Shown here: positions 1-11,714 of the stretch, one piece after another | Numbering within the stretch: position 1 is the first letter of the stretch | How the letters are laid out: each line of letters begins with the position of its first letter | Source of the DNA: Pseudomonas mangiferae | GTDB lineage: Bacteria > Pseudomonadota > Gammaproteobacteria > Pseudomonadales > Pseudomonadaceae | Length of the DNA: 64,000 nucleotides | Assembly (NCBI RefSeq): GCF_007109405.1 | Contig: NZ_VJOY01000001.1 | Span: 1-64,000 of the forward strand | Reading direction: 5' to 3' | The notes under the pieces: generated by a model | The model's input: only the letters and a program-made list of their open reading frames with translations | What the model was told of the DNA's origin: nothing | The model's database searches: none | Program-made: the position numbers and the translations under genes

Positions 1-215
1 AGGCCCTGTCGGTGGGCCAGGAGCTGGGCTGGGACGCGGCCAAGGTCAACGTCAACGGCGGCGCCATCGCCCTGGGCCACCCCATCGGGGCGTCCGGCTG
101 CCGGGTGCTGGTGAGCCTGCTCCACGAAATGATCCGCCGCGACGCGAAGAAGGGCCTGGCGACCCTGTGCATCGGCGGCGGCCAGGGCGTGGCCCTGGCC
201 CTGCGTCGCGACTGA
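1..215 (+). CDS. atoB: Acetyl-CoA acetyltransferase (thiolase), C-terminal end only
   Basis: Only the last 70 or so codons are inside the window; the reading frame is open from base 3 and the 5' part lies upstream. Two thiolase signatures are visible: [16 protein letters not shown], which carries the active-site histidine, and [10 protein letters not shown], which carries the acid/base cysteine near the C-terminus. The enzyme interconverts acetoacetyl-CoA and two acetyl-CoA. The next gene is a short-chain fatty acid transporter and the leucine operon that makes acetoacetate follows, so a role in acetoacetate use is likely. The symbol rests on this context; another thiolase paralogue is possible. 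Confidence 0.85.
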   Translation, partial: ALSVGQELGWDAAKVNVNGGAIALGHPIGASGCRVLVSLLHEMIRRDAKKGLATLCIGGGQGVALALRRD

Positions 216-418
216 CGCAGGCTCCGGGCGTCCAGACGCCCAAGCGGGCGGCCGGAGGCCGTTCGGGCACCGCCTGCGGGCCGTGCCTCCGCCCAGGAGG
301 GCAAACACCGCAACACCCGGACGGCAGACCTGCGAAGGCCTGCCGTTTCGGCGTGTGGAGGGTGGCGCCCGCCGGCGAGCGGGCGTAGCGACAACAATAA
401 CAATCACGAGGTAGCCCC
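216..418. other. Thiolase-atoE spacer with two small inverted repeats
   Basis: Two short inverted repeats sit at the thiolase stop: CTGCGTC/GACGCAG (201-220, 6-nt loop, overlapping the stop codon) and GGGCGTC/GACGCCC (226-241). Neither is followed by a T-run, so they are at best weak terminators or mRNA 3'-end structures. The rest has no visible gene. An A-rich stretch with GAGG at about 409-412 serves as the atoE ribosome binding site. Confidence 0.4.
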
Positions 419-1837
419 ATGGCCACACCGATCGAAGAAAGCCGCTTCGCGCGGTTCGCAATGCGTTGTTCGAACTGGGCGGAGCGCTGGTTCCCCGATT
501 CCTGGGTATTCGCCGCGGTAGCGGTGCTGGTGGTGGCGCTGGGGGCGATGAGCGTCGGCGCCTCGCCCCGGGAAACCGCCAAGGCCTTCGGCGACGGCTT
601 CTGGAGCCTGATTCCCTTCACCCTGCAGATGGCCTTCGTGGTGATCGGCGGTTATGTGGTGGCCAGCTCCGGGCCGGCGTCGCGGCTCATCGACCTGCTG
701 GCGCGGGTACCAAAGAACGGCCGCTCGGCGGTGTGCTGGGTGGCCCTGGTGTCCATGCTCGCCTCGCTGCTGAACTGGGGCCTGAGCCTGGTGTTCGGCG
801 GCTTGCTGGTGCGGGCCCTGGCCCGGCGCGAGTCGCTGAAGATGGACTACCGCGCCGCCGGCGCCGCGGCCTACCTGGGCCTGGGGGCGGTGTGGGCGCT
901 GGGGCTGTCGTCCTCGGCGGCCCAGCTGCAGGCCAACCCGGCCAGCCTGCCGCCGTCGATCCTCTCCATCACCGGGGTCATTCCGTTCACCGAGACCATC
1001 TTCCTCTGGCAGTCCGGGATGATGCTGCTGGCGCTGGTGGTAGTGTCCCTGGTGATCGCCTACGTCACCGCGCCCGGTGCCGCCGCCGCCCGGGATGCCC
1101 AGGCCTGCGGGGTGGACGTGAGCGTCCAGGCCGTACCGGTGAGCCGGCCGACCCGACCCGGCGAATGGCTGGAGCACAGCCCGCTGCTGATCGTCCTGCT
1201 GGCGCTGCTGGCCGCCGGTTGGCTGCTGGAGGAGTTCGCCAGCAAGCCCGCCATCGAGGCGATCTCCGGCCTGAACACCTACAACCTGCTGTTCCTCATG
1301 GCCGGGGCGCTGCTGCACTGGCGTCCGCGCAGCTTCCTCGATGCAGTGGCGCGGGCGGTGCCGGCCACCACCGGGGTGATGATCCAGTTCCCGCTGTACG
1401 GCTCCATCGCGGCGATCCTGACCAAGGTGGCCGGTGGCGACGGGCAGACCCTGGCGCACCACATTTCCACCTTCTTCGCCCAGATCGCCTCCCACGACAC
1501 CTACGCGCTGCTGATGGGGGTGTATTCCGCCGTGCTGGGCTTCTTCATCCCGTCTGGGGGCGGCAAGTGGATAATCGAGGCGCCCTATGTGATGCAGGTG
1601 GCCAACGATCTGCAGTACCACCTGGGCTGGGCGGTGCAGATCTACAACGCCGCCGAGGCGCTGCCGAACCTGATCAACCCGTTCTATATGCTGCCCTTGC
1701 TGGGGGTGCTGGGGCTCAAGGCGCGGGATTTGATCGGCTTCTCCTTCGTGCAACTGCTGGTGCACGTCCCGCTGGTACTGGTGCTGCTCTGGGCCCTGGG
1801 CAACACCCTGGCGTACTTCCCGCCGATCCAGCCGTGA
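419..1837 (+). CDS. atoE: Short-chain fatty acid transporter AtoE
   Basis: This 472-residue, very hydrophobic protein belongs to the AtoE short-chain fatty acid transporter family (PF02667). It is expected in the inner membrane, importing acetoacetate, butyrate and similar acids. It shows many membrane segments and the conserved loop SGGGKWIIEAPYVM at roughly residues 379-392, followed by a YNAAEALPNLINPF motif. The ATG at 419 has an upstream GAGG. It follows the thiolase gene by about 200 bases in the same direction, matching the ato organisation of other pseudomonads as I remember it. It converges with liuE. Confidence 0.92.
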   Translation: MATPIEESRFARFAMRCSNWAERWFPDSWVFAAVAVLVVALGAMSVGASPRETAKAFGDGFWSLIPFTLQMAFVVIGGYVVASSGPASRLIDLLARVPKNGRSAVCWVALVSMLASLLNWGLSLVFGGLLVRALARRESLKMDYRAAGAAAYLGLGAVWALGLSSSAAQLQANPASLPPSILSITGVIPFTETIFLWQSGMMLLALVVVSLVIAYVTAPGAAAARDAQACGVDVSVQAVPVSRPTRPGEWLEHSPLLIVLLALLAAGWLLEEFASKPAIEAISGLNTYNLLFLMAGALLHWRPRSFLDAVARAVPATTGVMIQFPLYGSIAAILTKVAGGDGQTLAHHISTFFAQIASHDTYALLMGVYSAVLGFFIPSGGGKWIIEAPYVMQVANDLQYHLGWAVQIYNAAEALPNLINPFYMLPLLGVLGLKARDLIGFSFVQLLVHVPLVLVLLWALGNTLAYFPPIQP

Positions 1838-1848
1838 CGCCTGCGTGG

Positions 1849-1874
1849 CCGGGCGACCGCCAAGGGTCGCCCGG
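1849..1874. terminator. Hairpin between convergent atoE and liuE
   Basis: A perfect 10-bp stem (CCGGGCGACC/GGTCGCCCGG) with a 6-nt loop fills the 49-bp gap between the two convergent genes. There is no T-run on either side, so it may end transcription only weakly or act as an RNA 3'-end stabiliser. Confidence 0.5.
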
Positions 1875-1886
1875 TCCCGCGGTCGT

Positions 1887-2792
1887 TCAGCCGGCGCGGG
1901 CCTGGAGCGCCCGGGCCACCCGCGAGCCGTTGGCCCGGCCGAGCACGTCGCAGATGCGCTGGCCGGCGGCGACCAGCGCCTCCAGGTCGATGCCGGTGTC
2001 GATGCCCAGGCCCTGCAGCAGGTACACCACGTCCTCCGTGGCGACGTTGCCGGTGGCGCCCTTGGCGTAGGGGCACCCCCCCAGGCCCGCCACGGAAGCG
2101 TCGAATACCGCGATGCCTTCCAGCAGGCTGGCGTAGACGTTGGCCAGGGCCTGGCCGTAGGTGTCGTGGAAGTGGCCGGCGAGGCGCTCGCGGGGCACCT
2201 CGCGTCCCACCACCTCGAACAGCCGGCGGGTCGCCCCGGCGGTGCCGGTGCCGATGGTGTCGCCCAGGGATACCTCGTAGCAGCCCATGGCGGCCAGCTC
2301 CCGGGCCACCCGGGCGACCTGCTCCGGCGCCACCTCGCCCTCGTAGGGGCAACCCAGCACGCAGGACACGTAGCCCCGCACCCGGACTTGGTGGCTGCGG
2401 GCGTATTCCACCACCGGGGCGAAGCGTGCCAGGCTCTCGGCGATGGAACAGTTGATGTTGCGCTGGGAGAAGGCCTCGGAGGCGGCGGCGAACACCGCCA
2501 CTTCCTCGACCCCGGATTCCAAGGCCGCCTCCAGCCCCTTGAGGTTGGGCGCGAGGGCCGCATAGGTCACGCCGGGCTGGCGCCGGATGCCGGCGAACAC
2601 CTCGGCGCTGCCGGCCATCTGCGGCACCCATTTCGGCGAGACGAAGCTGCCCACCTCCACGTAGCTCAGCCCGGCGGCGGACAAGTCGTCCACCAGGCGC
2701 ACCTTGTCGGCTACGCCGATGGGCTGCTTCTCGTTCTGCAGACCGTCGCGCGGTCCGACTTCCACCAGGCGCACCTTGCTGGGCAGGGTCAT
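1887..2792 (-). CDS. liuE: Hydroxymethylglutaryl-CoA lyase
   Basis: This 301-residue lyase splits 3-hydroxy-3-methylglutaryl-CoA into acetoacetate and acetyl-CoA, the last step of the leucine/isovalerate pathway. The N-terminus has VEVGPRDGLQNE, typical of HMG-CoA lyases, and the C-terminal third has GLGGCPYAKGATGN with the catalytic cysteine. A longer open frame begins at 2852, but the ATG at 2792 follows AGAGGAAG at proper spacing and matches the family N-terminus. It is the last gene of the liu operon, separated from liuD by a 116-bp gap containing a strong hairpin. Its acetoacetate product could feed the adjacent thiolase route. Confidence 0.95.
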   Translation of the reverse strand: MTLPSKVRLVEVGPRDGLQNEKQPIGVADKVRLVDDLSAAGLSYVEVGSFVSPKWVPQMAGSAEVFAGIRRQPGVTYAALAPNLKGLEAALESGVEEVAVFAAASEAFSQRNINCSIAESLARFAPVVEYARSHQVRVRGYVSCVLGCPYEGEVAPEQVARVARELAAMGCYEVSLGDTIGTGTAGATRRLFEVVGREVPRERLAGHFHDTYGQALANVYASLLEGIAVFDASVAGLGGCPYAKGATGNVATEDVVYLLQGLGIDTGIDLEALVAAGQRICDVLGRANGSRVARALQARAG

Positions 2793-2879
2793 GGAGCTTC
2801 CTCTCGGGCTGTGATCGGTTCGGTAGGGCAGGCAGGCGAAGGAGGAGGGCAAGGGCCCTCAAATGGGACCCTGGCCGAG

Positions 2880-2901
2880 GCCGGCGCGTCGCCGCGCCGG
2901 C
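2880..2901 (-). other. Perfect 9-bp hairpin in the liuD-liuE spacer
   Basis: GCCGGCGCG and CGCGCCGGC form a perfect stem around a 4-nt loop, 7 bases past the liuD stop codon. No U-run follows on the transcribed strand. It could be an mRNA-stabilising 3' structure or a partial terminator that lowers liuE expression. Confidence 0.55.
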
Positions 2902-2908
2902 GCAGGCA

Positions 2909-4846
2909 TCAGGCGCTGGCTTCTTCCAGCTCCACCAGCACGGTGCCTTCGCTCACCAGTTCGCCTTCGCGACAATACAGCGATTTCACCACGCCGGCGT
3001 GGGGCGCGCGGATGCTGTGTTCCATCTTCATGGCCTCCAGCACCACCAGGGCGGCGCCGGCCTCCACCGTCTGGCCGGCTTCCACCAGTACGCGGACGAT
3101 GCTGCCGTTCATAGGGGCATGCAGGCCGCCCTGCTGGGTATGACTGGCGTCCGCCGCGGCGATGGGGTCGAAGCGGGTCACGGCGAGGGTCTCCCCCTGC
3201 CAGTCCAGGTACAGCGTGTCGCCCTGGCGGATCGCCTGTTCGGCGCGGCGCAGGCCGCTGTTATCGGAGGCTTCGATGGCGACTCGCCGGCGCTGCTCGC
3301 GGCAGACCAGGGTCAGGGCCCGGTTCGCCGCGCCCCCGGCGCGCCAGCCGTCCCCGGCGCTCCAGGGGGAATGGGGATCGTCCTCGCGGCGGCGGGGCGG
3401 CTCGCTGGCCAGGAAGGCGCGGGCCGCGGCCTGCCAGAAGGCGTCCGGCAGGTCCGCCGGCGGCGGCAGCAGGTCCGACTGGTGACGGGCGATGAAGCCG
3501 GTGTCCAGTTCCGCGTCGGCGAAGGCGGGATGGGCCAGCACCCGGCGCAGAAATGCCAGGTTGGTGCGCACGCCGCCGACCCGGGTTTCCCCCAGCATCG
3601 CCAGCAGGCGCTGGCGGGCTTCCTCGCGGTTCTCGCCCCAGGCGATCAGCTTGCCCAGCATCGGGTCGTAGAACGGCGAAACGCTGTCGCCCTCGGCGAC
3701 CCCGCTGTCCACCCGGCGGCCCGGCCCGGGGGCGGGCTCGCGGTAGACCTGCAGGGTGCCGGTGGCGGGGAGAAAGTCGTTGTCCGGGTCCTCGGCGTAC
3801 AGCCGGACCTCGATGGCATGGCCGTCCAGGGGAACCTGTTCCTGACGCAGGGGCAGCGGCTCGCCGCGGGCCACGCGGATCTGCCAGGCCACCAGGTCGA
3901 GGCCGGTGATGGCCTCGGTCACCGGGTGCTCCACCTGCAGGCGGGTGTTCATCTCCATGAAGAAGAACTCGCCACGTGCGTCCAGGAGGAATTCCACGGT
4001 GCCGGCGCCCACGTAGCCGATGGCCTGGGCTGCCTTCACCGCCGCCTCGCCCATGGCCTGGCGCAGGGCAGGGGTGAGCCCCGGCGCCGGGGCTTCCTCC
4101 ACCACCTTCTGGTGGCGGCGCTGGATGGAGCAGTCCCGTTCGTTCAGGTACAGGCAGTTGCCGTGGCGATCGGCGAACACCTGGATTTCCACGTGACGCG
4201 GCTTGAGGACGTATTTCTCCACCAGCATGCGCGCGTCGCCGAAGGCCGACTGCGCCTCCCGGCGCGCCGACTCCAGGGCTTCGCCCAACTGGGCCTCGCT
4301 TTCCACCACCTTCATGCCCTTGCCGCCACCGCCAGCGGCGGCCTTGAGCAGCACCGGGTAGCCGATGCCGTCAGAGGCGGCGCGGAAGGTTTCCAGGTCC
4401 TGGGCCTCGCCGTGGTAGCCGGGCACCAGGGGCACCCCGGCGGTCTCCATCAGGGCCTTGGCGGCGGACTTGCTGCCCATGGCGTCGATGGCGGAGGCGG
4501 GTGGGCCGAGGAAGACCAGCCCGGCGTCCTCCACCGCCCGGGCGAAGCCGGCGTTCTCGGAGAGGAAGCCGTAGCCCGGGTGGATCGCCTGGGCACCGGA
4601 GGCGCGGGCCGCGGCGATCAGCTTGTCCACCTGCAGGTAGCTGTCGGCCGGCTTGGCGCCCCCTAGGTCCACCGCCAAGTCGGCCTCGCGCACATGACGG
4701 GCGTCACGGTCGATGGCGCTGTGCACGGCCACGGTGGTGAGCCCCAGGGCCTTGGCGGTGCGCATCACCCGGCAGGCGATCTCGCCGCGGTTGGCCACCA
4801 GCAGGGTATCCAGGCGTATGGGGTGGTTCGGGGTCGAAGCGCTCAT
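2909..4846 (-). CDS. liuD: Methylcrotonyl-CoA carboxylase, biotin-containing alpha subunit
   Basis: The 645-residue protein carries an N-terminal biotin carboxylase with the ATP-grasp glycine-rich loop (AAAGGGGKGMK) and ends in a biotinyl domain with the EAMKM site, biotin on Lys607. With LiuB it carboxylates 3-methylcrotonyl-CoA in leucine breakdown. The start at 4846 overlaps the liuC stop as ATGA, implying translational coupling. The open frame extends further upstream, but only as an overlap with liuC. Geranyl-CoA carboxylase (AtuF) is the nearest alternative. The liuA/liuE neighbourhood favours LiuD. Confidence 0.95.
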   Translation of the reverse strand: MSASTPNHPIRLDTLLVANRGEIACRVMRTAKALGLTTVAVHSAIDRDARHVREADLAVDLGGAKPADSYLQVDKLIAAARASGAQAIHPGYGFLSENAGFARAVEDAGLVFLGPPASAIDAMGSKSAAKALMETAGVPLVPGYHGEAQDLETFRAASDGIGYPVLLKAAAGGGGKGMKVVESEAQLGEALESARREAQSAFGDARMLVEKYVLKPRHVEIQVFADRHGNCLYLNERDCSIQRRHQKVVEEAPAPGLTPALRQAMGEAAVKAAQAIGYVGAGTVEFLLDARGEFFFMEMNTRLQVEHPVTEAITGLDLVAWQIRVARGEPLPLRQEQVPLDGHAIEVRLYAEDPDNDFLPATGTLQVYREPAPGPGRRVDSGVAEGDSVSPFYDPMLGKLIAWGENREEARQRLLAMLGETRVGGVRTNLAFLRRVLAHPAFADAELDTGFIARHQSDLLPPPADLPDAFWQAAARAFLASEPPRRREDDPHSPWSAGDGWRAGGAANRALTLVCREQRRRVAIEASDNSGLRRAEQAIRQGDTLYLDWQGETLAVTRFDPIAAADASHTQQGGLHAPMNGSIVRVLVEAGQTVEAGAALVVLEAMKMEHSIRAPHAGVVKSLYCREGELVSEGTVLVELEEASA

Positions 4847-5643
4847 CGGGTGCCCTCCTGCCAGGCCGGCTTGCGTTTGTCGAGGAAGGCGCGCAGGCCC
4901 TCCTGGCCCTCCGGGCTGACCCGGATGCGGGCGATGGCGGTCTCGGTGTAGCGGCGCAGGGCCGGCGTCAGGTCGCCGCTGCCGACTTCCCGCAGCAGGT
5001 CCTTGCAAGCCTGCATGGCCTGGGGGCTGTTCAGCCAGAGGGTTTCCACCCACTGGTCCACCGCAGCGTCCAGGGCGTCCGCCGGGTAGCACTCGGCGAG
5101 CAGCCCGAGGCGTCGGGCGCACTGGCCGTCGAAGCGCTCGGCGGTCAGGGCGTAGCGGCGCGCGGCCCGTTCGCCGATGGCCTGCACCACGAACGGGCTG
5201 ATCACCGCCGGCACCAGGCCGATGCGCACCTCGGAGAGGCTGAACTGGGCATTCTCGGCACCGATGGCCATGTCGCAGCAGGCGATCAGGCCGAGGGCCC
5301 CGCCGAAGGCCGCGCCCTGGACCACCGCCAGGGTGGGGATCTTCAACTGATACAGGTTGTGCATCAGCTCGCCCAGCTCCCGGGCGTCGTCCAGGTTGGT
5401 GGTGTAGTCCAGCTCGGCGCACTGCTGCATCCAGGCCAGGTCGGCACCGGCGGAGAAGTGCCGGCCGCGCCCGCGCAGGATGAGGAAGCGCAGGTTGCGG
5501 TCGGACTGCACGGCATCCAGGGCGAGGATCAGCTCGCGGATCATGCCGGCGTCGAAGGCGTTGTTCTTGTCCGGGCGGTTCAGCCAGAGGGTGGCGATGC
5601 CGCGCGGGTCGATGTCCAGCTCGATGGAATTGAAGGCAGTCAT
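4843..5643 (-). CDS. liuC: 3-Methylglutaconyl-CoA hydratase
   Basis: A 266-residue enoyl-CoA hydratase/isomerase-fold protein, standard length for the family. It shows the oxyanion-hole segments HFSAGADLAWM and GAAFGGALGLIACCD. In the liu operon its job is to hydrate 3-methylglutaconyl-CoA to HMG-CoA, between the carboxylase and the lyase. It starts 55 bases after liuB and overlaps liuD by 4 bases. Function is assigned from family plus operon position, since hydratase paralogues are hard to tell apart by sequence alone. Confidence 0.93.
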   Translation of the reverse strand: MTAFNSIELDIDPRGIATLWLNRPDKNNAFDAGMIRELILALDAVQSDRNLRFLILRGRGRHFSAGADLAWMQQCAELDYTTNLDDARELGELMHNLYQLKIPTLAVVQGAAFGGALGLIACCDMAIGAENAQFSLSEVRIGLVPAVISPFVVQAIGERAARRYALTAERFDGQCARRLGLLAECYPADALDAAVDQWVETLWLNSPQAMQACKDLLREVGSGDLTPALRRYTETAIARIRVSPEGQEGLRAFLDKRKPAWQEGTR

Positions 5644-5698
5644 GGTCGTCTTCGGGGCGCGCGGTGCACGCCGGTGGCAGAGTGGAAAGGCCGCGGGC

Positions 5699-7302
<1,604 letters not shown>

Positions 7303-7306
<4 letters not shown>

Positions 7307-8067
7307 GGGGTTTCTCGGCTCAGCGGGGCGAGGTAGAGCAGGGTGTCGTAGTCGAAGCGCACGCGACCCTCCTGCTGGTGGCGATCGAACAGCTGGCGCA
7401 GGTGCGCCAGCATCGGGGCGTGGTCGGGGTGGCTGGCCTCCGGCACGTAGGAGGACGAGTCCAGGCGCGCTTGCAACGCGTCCCAGTCCAGCCACTGGGC
7501 GTTGTCGAATACCCGCAGCCGGCAACCCTGCTCGCCGAAGAAGCGCGATAGCTGGGCCGGCCGCAGGTTGCGGTGTTCCACCTGGGCGTAGTCAGTGCCG
7601 AAGCGCCGCAGCAGGGCCTCGTAGTCGACCATGAACGGGCTGCTTTCGGAGAGCCGGTCGTTCCACACCAGCGCCACCGGGGCGCTCGGCTTGAGGATGC
7701 GGGCGAATTCCCGACGGGCAGCGGCGCGGTTGAACCAGTGGAACGCCTGGCCGACGATGATCAGGTCGACGCTGGCCGACTCCAGGCCGCTGGCCTCGGC
7801 GGTACCCCCGAGGCTGACGAAGCCCGGGTGCCGCCCCAGGCTGGCTTCCGCCGCCCGGCGCATGGGCTCGTTGGGCTCCACGGCACGCACCTGCAGGCCG
7901 CGTTCGACGAAGGGCTGGCTGAGCAGCCCGGTGCCGGAGCCGATGTCGGCGATCACGGCGCCGGCCGGCAGGTCGGCGGCCAGGGCGTCCACCAGGGCCG
8001 CCGGGTAGCGGGGGCGGCCCTTGTCGTAGGCGTCCACCCGGTTGCTGAAACGTTCGGTGCTCTTCAT
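7303..8067 (-). CDS. Class I SAM-dependent methyltransferase inside the liu operon
   Basis: A 254-residue class I methyltransferase (Methyltransf_11-like). The SAM-binding motif [11 protein letters not shown] is near residues 39-49, the acidic end of strand 2 is in RAVEPNEPM, and a later motif is [10 protein letters not shown]. The N-terminal [15 protein letters not shown] and the AFHWF motif recall the trans-aconitate / 3-isopropylmalate methyltransferase group, which esterifies small carboxylic acids; that resemblance is from memory and the substrate is unknown. It lies 35 bases after liuA and overlaps liuB by 4 bases, so it is co-transcribed and coupled. The liu operon of P. aeruginosa, as I recall it, lacks such a gene. 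Confidence 0.88.
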
Positions 8068-8102
8068 CGCGCGGTTCTCCCGTGTCGGTGGCGGCGGAGC
8101 GT

Positions 8103-9266
8103 TCAGCGGGTCTCGTTGAACAGCTCGCGGCCGATCAGCATGCGGCGGATTTCGCTGGTGCCGGCGCCGATCTCGTAGAGCTTGGCGTCGCGCAGCAGGC
8201 GGCCGGTGGGAAATTCATTGATGTAGCCGTTGCCGCCGAGGATCTGGATGGCATCCAGGGCCATCTGGGTGGCGCGTTCGGCGGTATAGAGGATGACCCC
8301 GGCGGCGTCCTTGCGGGTGGTCTCGGTGCGGTCGCAGGCCTGGGCCACGGCGTACAGGTAGGCGCGGCTGGCGGCGAGCTGGGTGTACATGTCGGCCACC
8401 TTGCCCTGCACCAGCTGGAACTCGCCGATGCTCTGGCCGAACTGCTTGCGGTCGTGGATGTAGGGAACCACCACGTCCATGCAGGCCTGCATCAGGCCCA
8501 CCGGGCCGCCGGAGAGCACCACGCGCTCGTAGTCCAGGCCGCTCATCAAGACCCGCACGCCACCGTTGAGGGTGCCCAGCACGTTTTCTTCGGGCACTTC
8601 CACGTTGTCGAAGAACAGCTCGCAAGTGTTGGAGCCGCGCATGCCCAGCTTGTCGAACTTGCTGCCGCGGCTGAACCCCGTCCAGTCCCGCTCGACGATG
8701 AACGCGGTGATGCCGTGGGCACCCTTTTCCGGTTCGGTCTTGGCGTAGATGACGTAGGTGTTGGCATCCGGACCGTTGGTGATCCAGGTCTTGCTGCCGT
8801 TGAGAACGTAGCGGTCGCCGCGCTTCTCGGCGCGCAGCTTCATGGAGACCACGTCGGAGCCGGCGTTCGGCTCGCTCATGGCCAGCGCGCCGATGTGCTC
8901 GCCGCTGATCAGTTTGGGCAGGTAGCGGGCCTTCTGCTCGGCGTTGCCGTTGCGCTTGATCTGGTTGACGCACAGGTTGGAGTGGGCGCCGTAGGACAGG
9001 GCCACCGAGCCGGAGCCGCGGCTGATCTCTTCCATGGCGATCACGTGGGCCAGGTAGCCCAGGCCGGAGCCGCCGTATTCCTCGTCCACGGTAATGCCTA
9101 GCAGGCCCATCTCGCCGAACTTGCGCCACATGTCCATGGGGAACTGGTTGTCGCGGTCGATCTCGGCAGCGCGGGGCGCCAGCTCGCGGGCGACGAAGCC
9201 GCGCACCTGCTCGCGCAGCATGTCGAGGGTCTCGCCCAGGGCGAAGTTGAGGGACGGGTAGCTCAT
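8103..9266 (-). CDS. liuA: Isovaleryl-CoA dehydrogenase
   Basis: This 387-residue acyl-CoA dehydrogenase oxidises isovaleryl-CoA to 3-methylcrotonyl-CoA with FAD and passes electrons to ETF. It has the family signature [16 protein letters not shown], and [13 protein letters not shown] places a glutamate where isovaleryl-CoA dehydrogenases carry their catalytic base. [14 protein letters not shown] is the conserved C-terminal segment. The ATG at 9266 begins the conserved N-terminus; the open frame to 9506 runs into liuR. It follows liuR by 50 bases in the same direction and begins the enzymatic part of the operon. Confidence 0.96.
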   Translation of the reverse strand: MSYPSLNFALGETLDMLREQVRGFVARELAPRAAEIDRDNQFPMDMWRKFGEMGLLGITVDEEYGGSGLGYLAHVIAMEEISRGSGSVALSYGAHSNLCVNQIKRNGNAEQKARYLPKLISGEHIGALAMSEPNAGSDVVSMKLRAEKRGDRYVLNGSKTWITNGPDANTYVIYAKTEPEKGAHGITAFIVERDWTGFSRGSKFDKLGMRGSNTCELFFDNVEVPEENVLGTLNGGVRVLMSGLDYERVVLSGGPVGLMQACMDVVVPYIHDRKQFGQSIGEFQLVQGKVADMYTQLAASRAYLYAVAQACDRTETTRKDAAGVILYTAERATQMALDAIQILGGNGYINEFPTGRLLRDAKLYEIGAGTSEIRRMLIGRELFNETR

Positions 9267-9316
9267 GGGATCACCTGTTGGTCGTGGGGCGCGGCGCGCA
9301 GGCGCCGGCGGCGGTG

Positions 9317-9697
9317 TCAGTGGGGCGCCTCGGCCAGGGCGGCCAGGCAGCGTTCTTCGGCGGTATCGAGTTCCAGCTGCATCTGTTCGATGTCCAGCAA
9401 CTGCTGGGCGAGTTGCAGGCGGCGCTCGGCGATCTTGCTCATGAACGCCTCCAGCTGCTTGCGGTTGCCGCCGCTGGGGTCGTACAACTCGATCAGTTCC
9501 TTGCATTCGGCGAGGGAGAAGCCGATGCGCTTGCCGCGCAGGATCAGCTTGAGGGTGACCAGGTCCTTGGGGCTGTAGATACGCTCCTGGCCCCGGCGCT
9601 CGGGGGCCAGCAGGCCCTGTTCCTCGTAGAAGCGGATGGCCCGGGTGGTCACGTCCAGTTCCCGGGCCAGTTCGGAGATGCTGTAGTTCACAGACAT
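9317..9697 (-). CDS. liuR: MerR-family regulator of leucine/isovalerate catabolism
   Basis: A 126-residue MerR-family protein. The N-terminal winged helix reads [24 protein letters not shown], followed by [12 protein letters not shown] and a C-terminal coiled coil (about residues 80-120). It lacks a C-terminal cysteine metal site, in keeping with a metabolite sensor. It is the first gene of the liu operon. A perfect 18-bp palindrome lies 21 bases upstream of its start, in the gap shared with a divergent acyl-CoA ligase. LiuR in other gammaproteobacteria controls the liu genes from such palindromes. Confidence 0.93.
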   Translation of the reverse strand: MSVNYSISELARELDVTTRAIRFYEEQGLLAPERRGQERIYSPKDLVTLKLILRGKRIGFSLAECKELIELYDPSGGNRKQLEAFMSKIAERRLQLAQQLLDIEQMQLELDTAEERCLAALAEAPH

Positions 9698-9717
9698 TGC
9701 GGACTCGTGTGTTTTAC

Positions 9718-9735
9718 CTTTACGTTAACGTAAAG
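9718..9735. promoter_or_regulatory. 18-bp palindrome, probable LiuR operator
   Basis: CTTTACGTTAACGTAAAG is a perfect palindrome between liuR (-) and the acyl-CoA ligase gene (+). MerR-type regulators bind such dyads between the -35 and -10 elements. Its place in the divergent gap suggests it controls both directions. I infer LiuR as the binder from adjacency and from the known palindromic LiuR motif; the exact published consensus was not checked. Confidence 0.8.
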
Positions 9736-9911
9736 CTGCTGACGCGATGCTGTCAACTCGTCCCGGCAGGTGGCCGTGGTCGCCGGTTGCTGGCCCGGGG
9801 CCGTCAGACCAACGGCTGCTTGGCCTCGCCGCGACATTCCCGTAGAACCGTCAGGGCATGCCGCCCCGGCGATCGCGGCATCCGAAAATAACGACAAGAA
9901 CGGAGATCACC

Positions 9912-11609
<1,698 letters not shown>

Positions 11610-11714
11610 GCCGGCCGGGGCGGCGAAGTGCGGCCTCGAAAGGCACCGGGCCGGATACGCGAGGGCGCGCATTCCGCAGCGGTGCCTGCCGGGGTTCCGC
11701 GCCAGCGGCGAGCG

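Noticed and set aside
2999-4666. 555-codon + strand frame opposite liuD
   Set aside because: Low-complexity His/Gly/Val-rich translation, antisense to a complete biotin carboxylase.
5644-5698. Possible hairpin or small gene in the liuB-liuC gap
   Set aside because: Only imperfect GC complementarity and no reading frame; not distinguishable from background.
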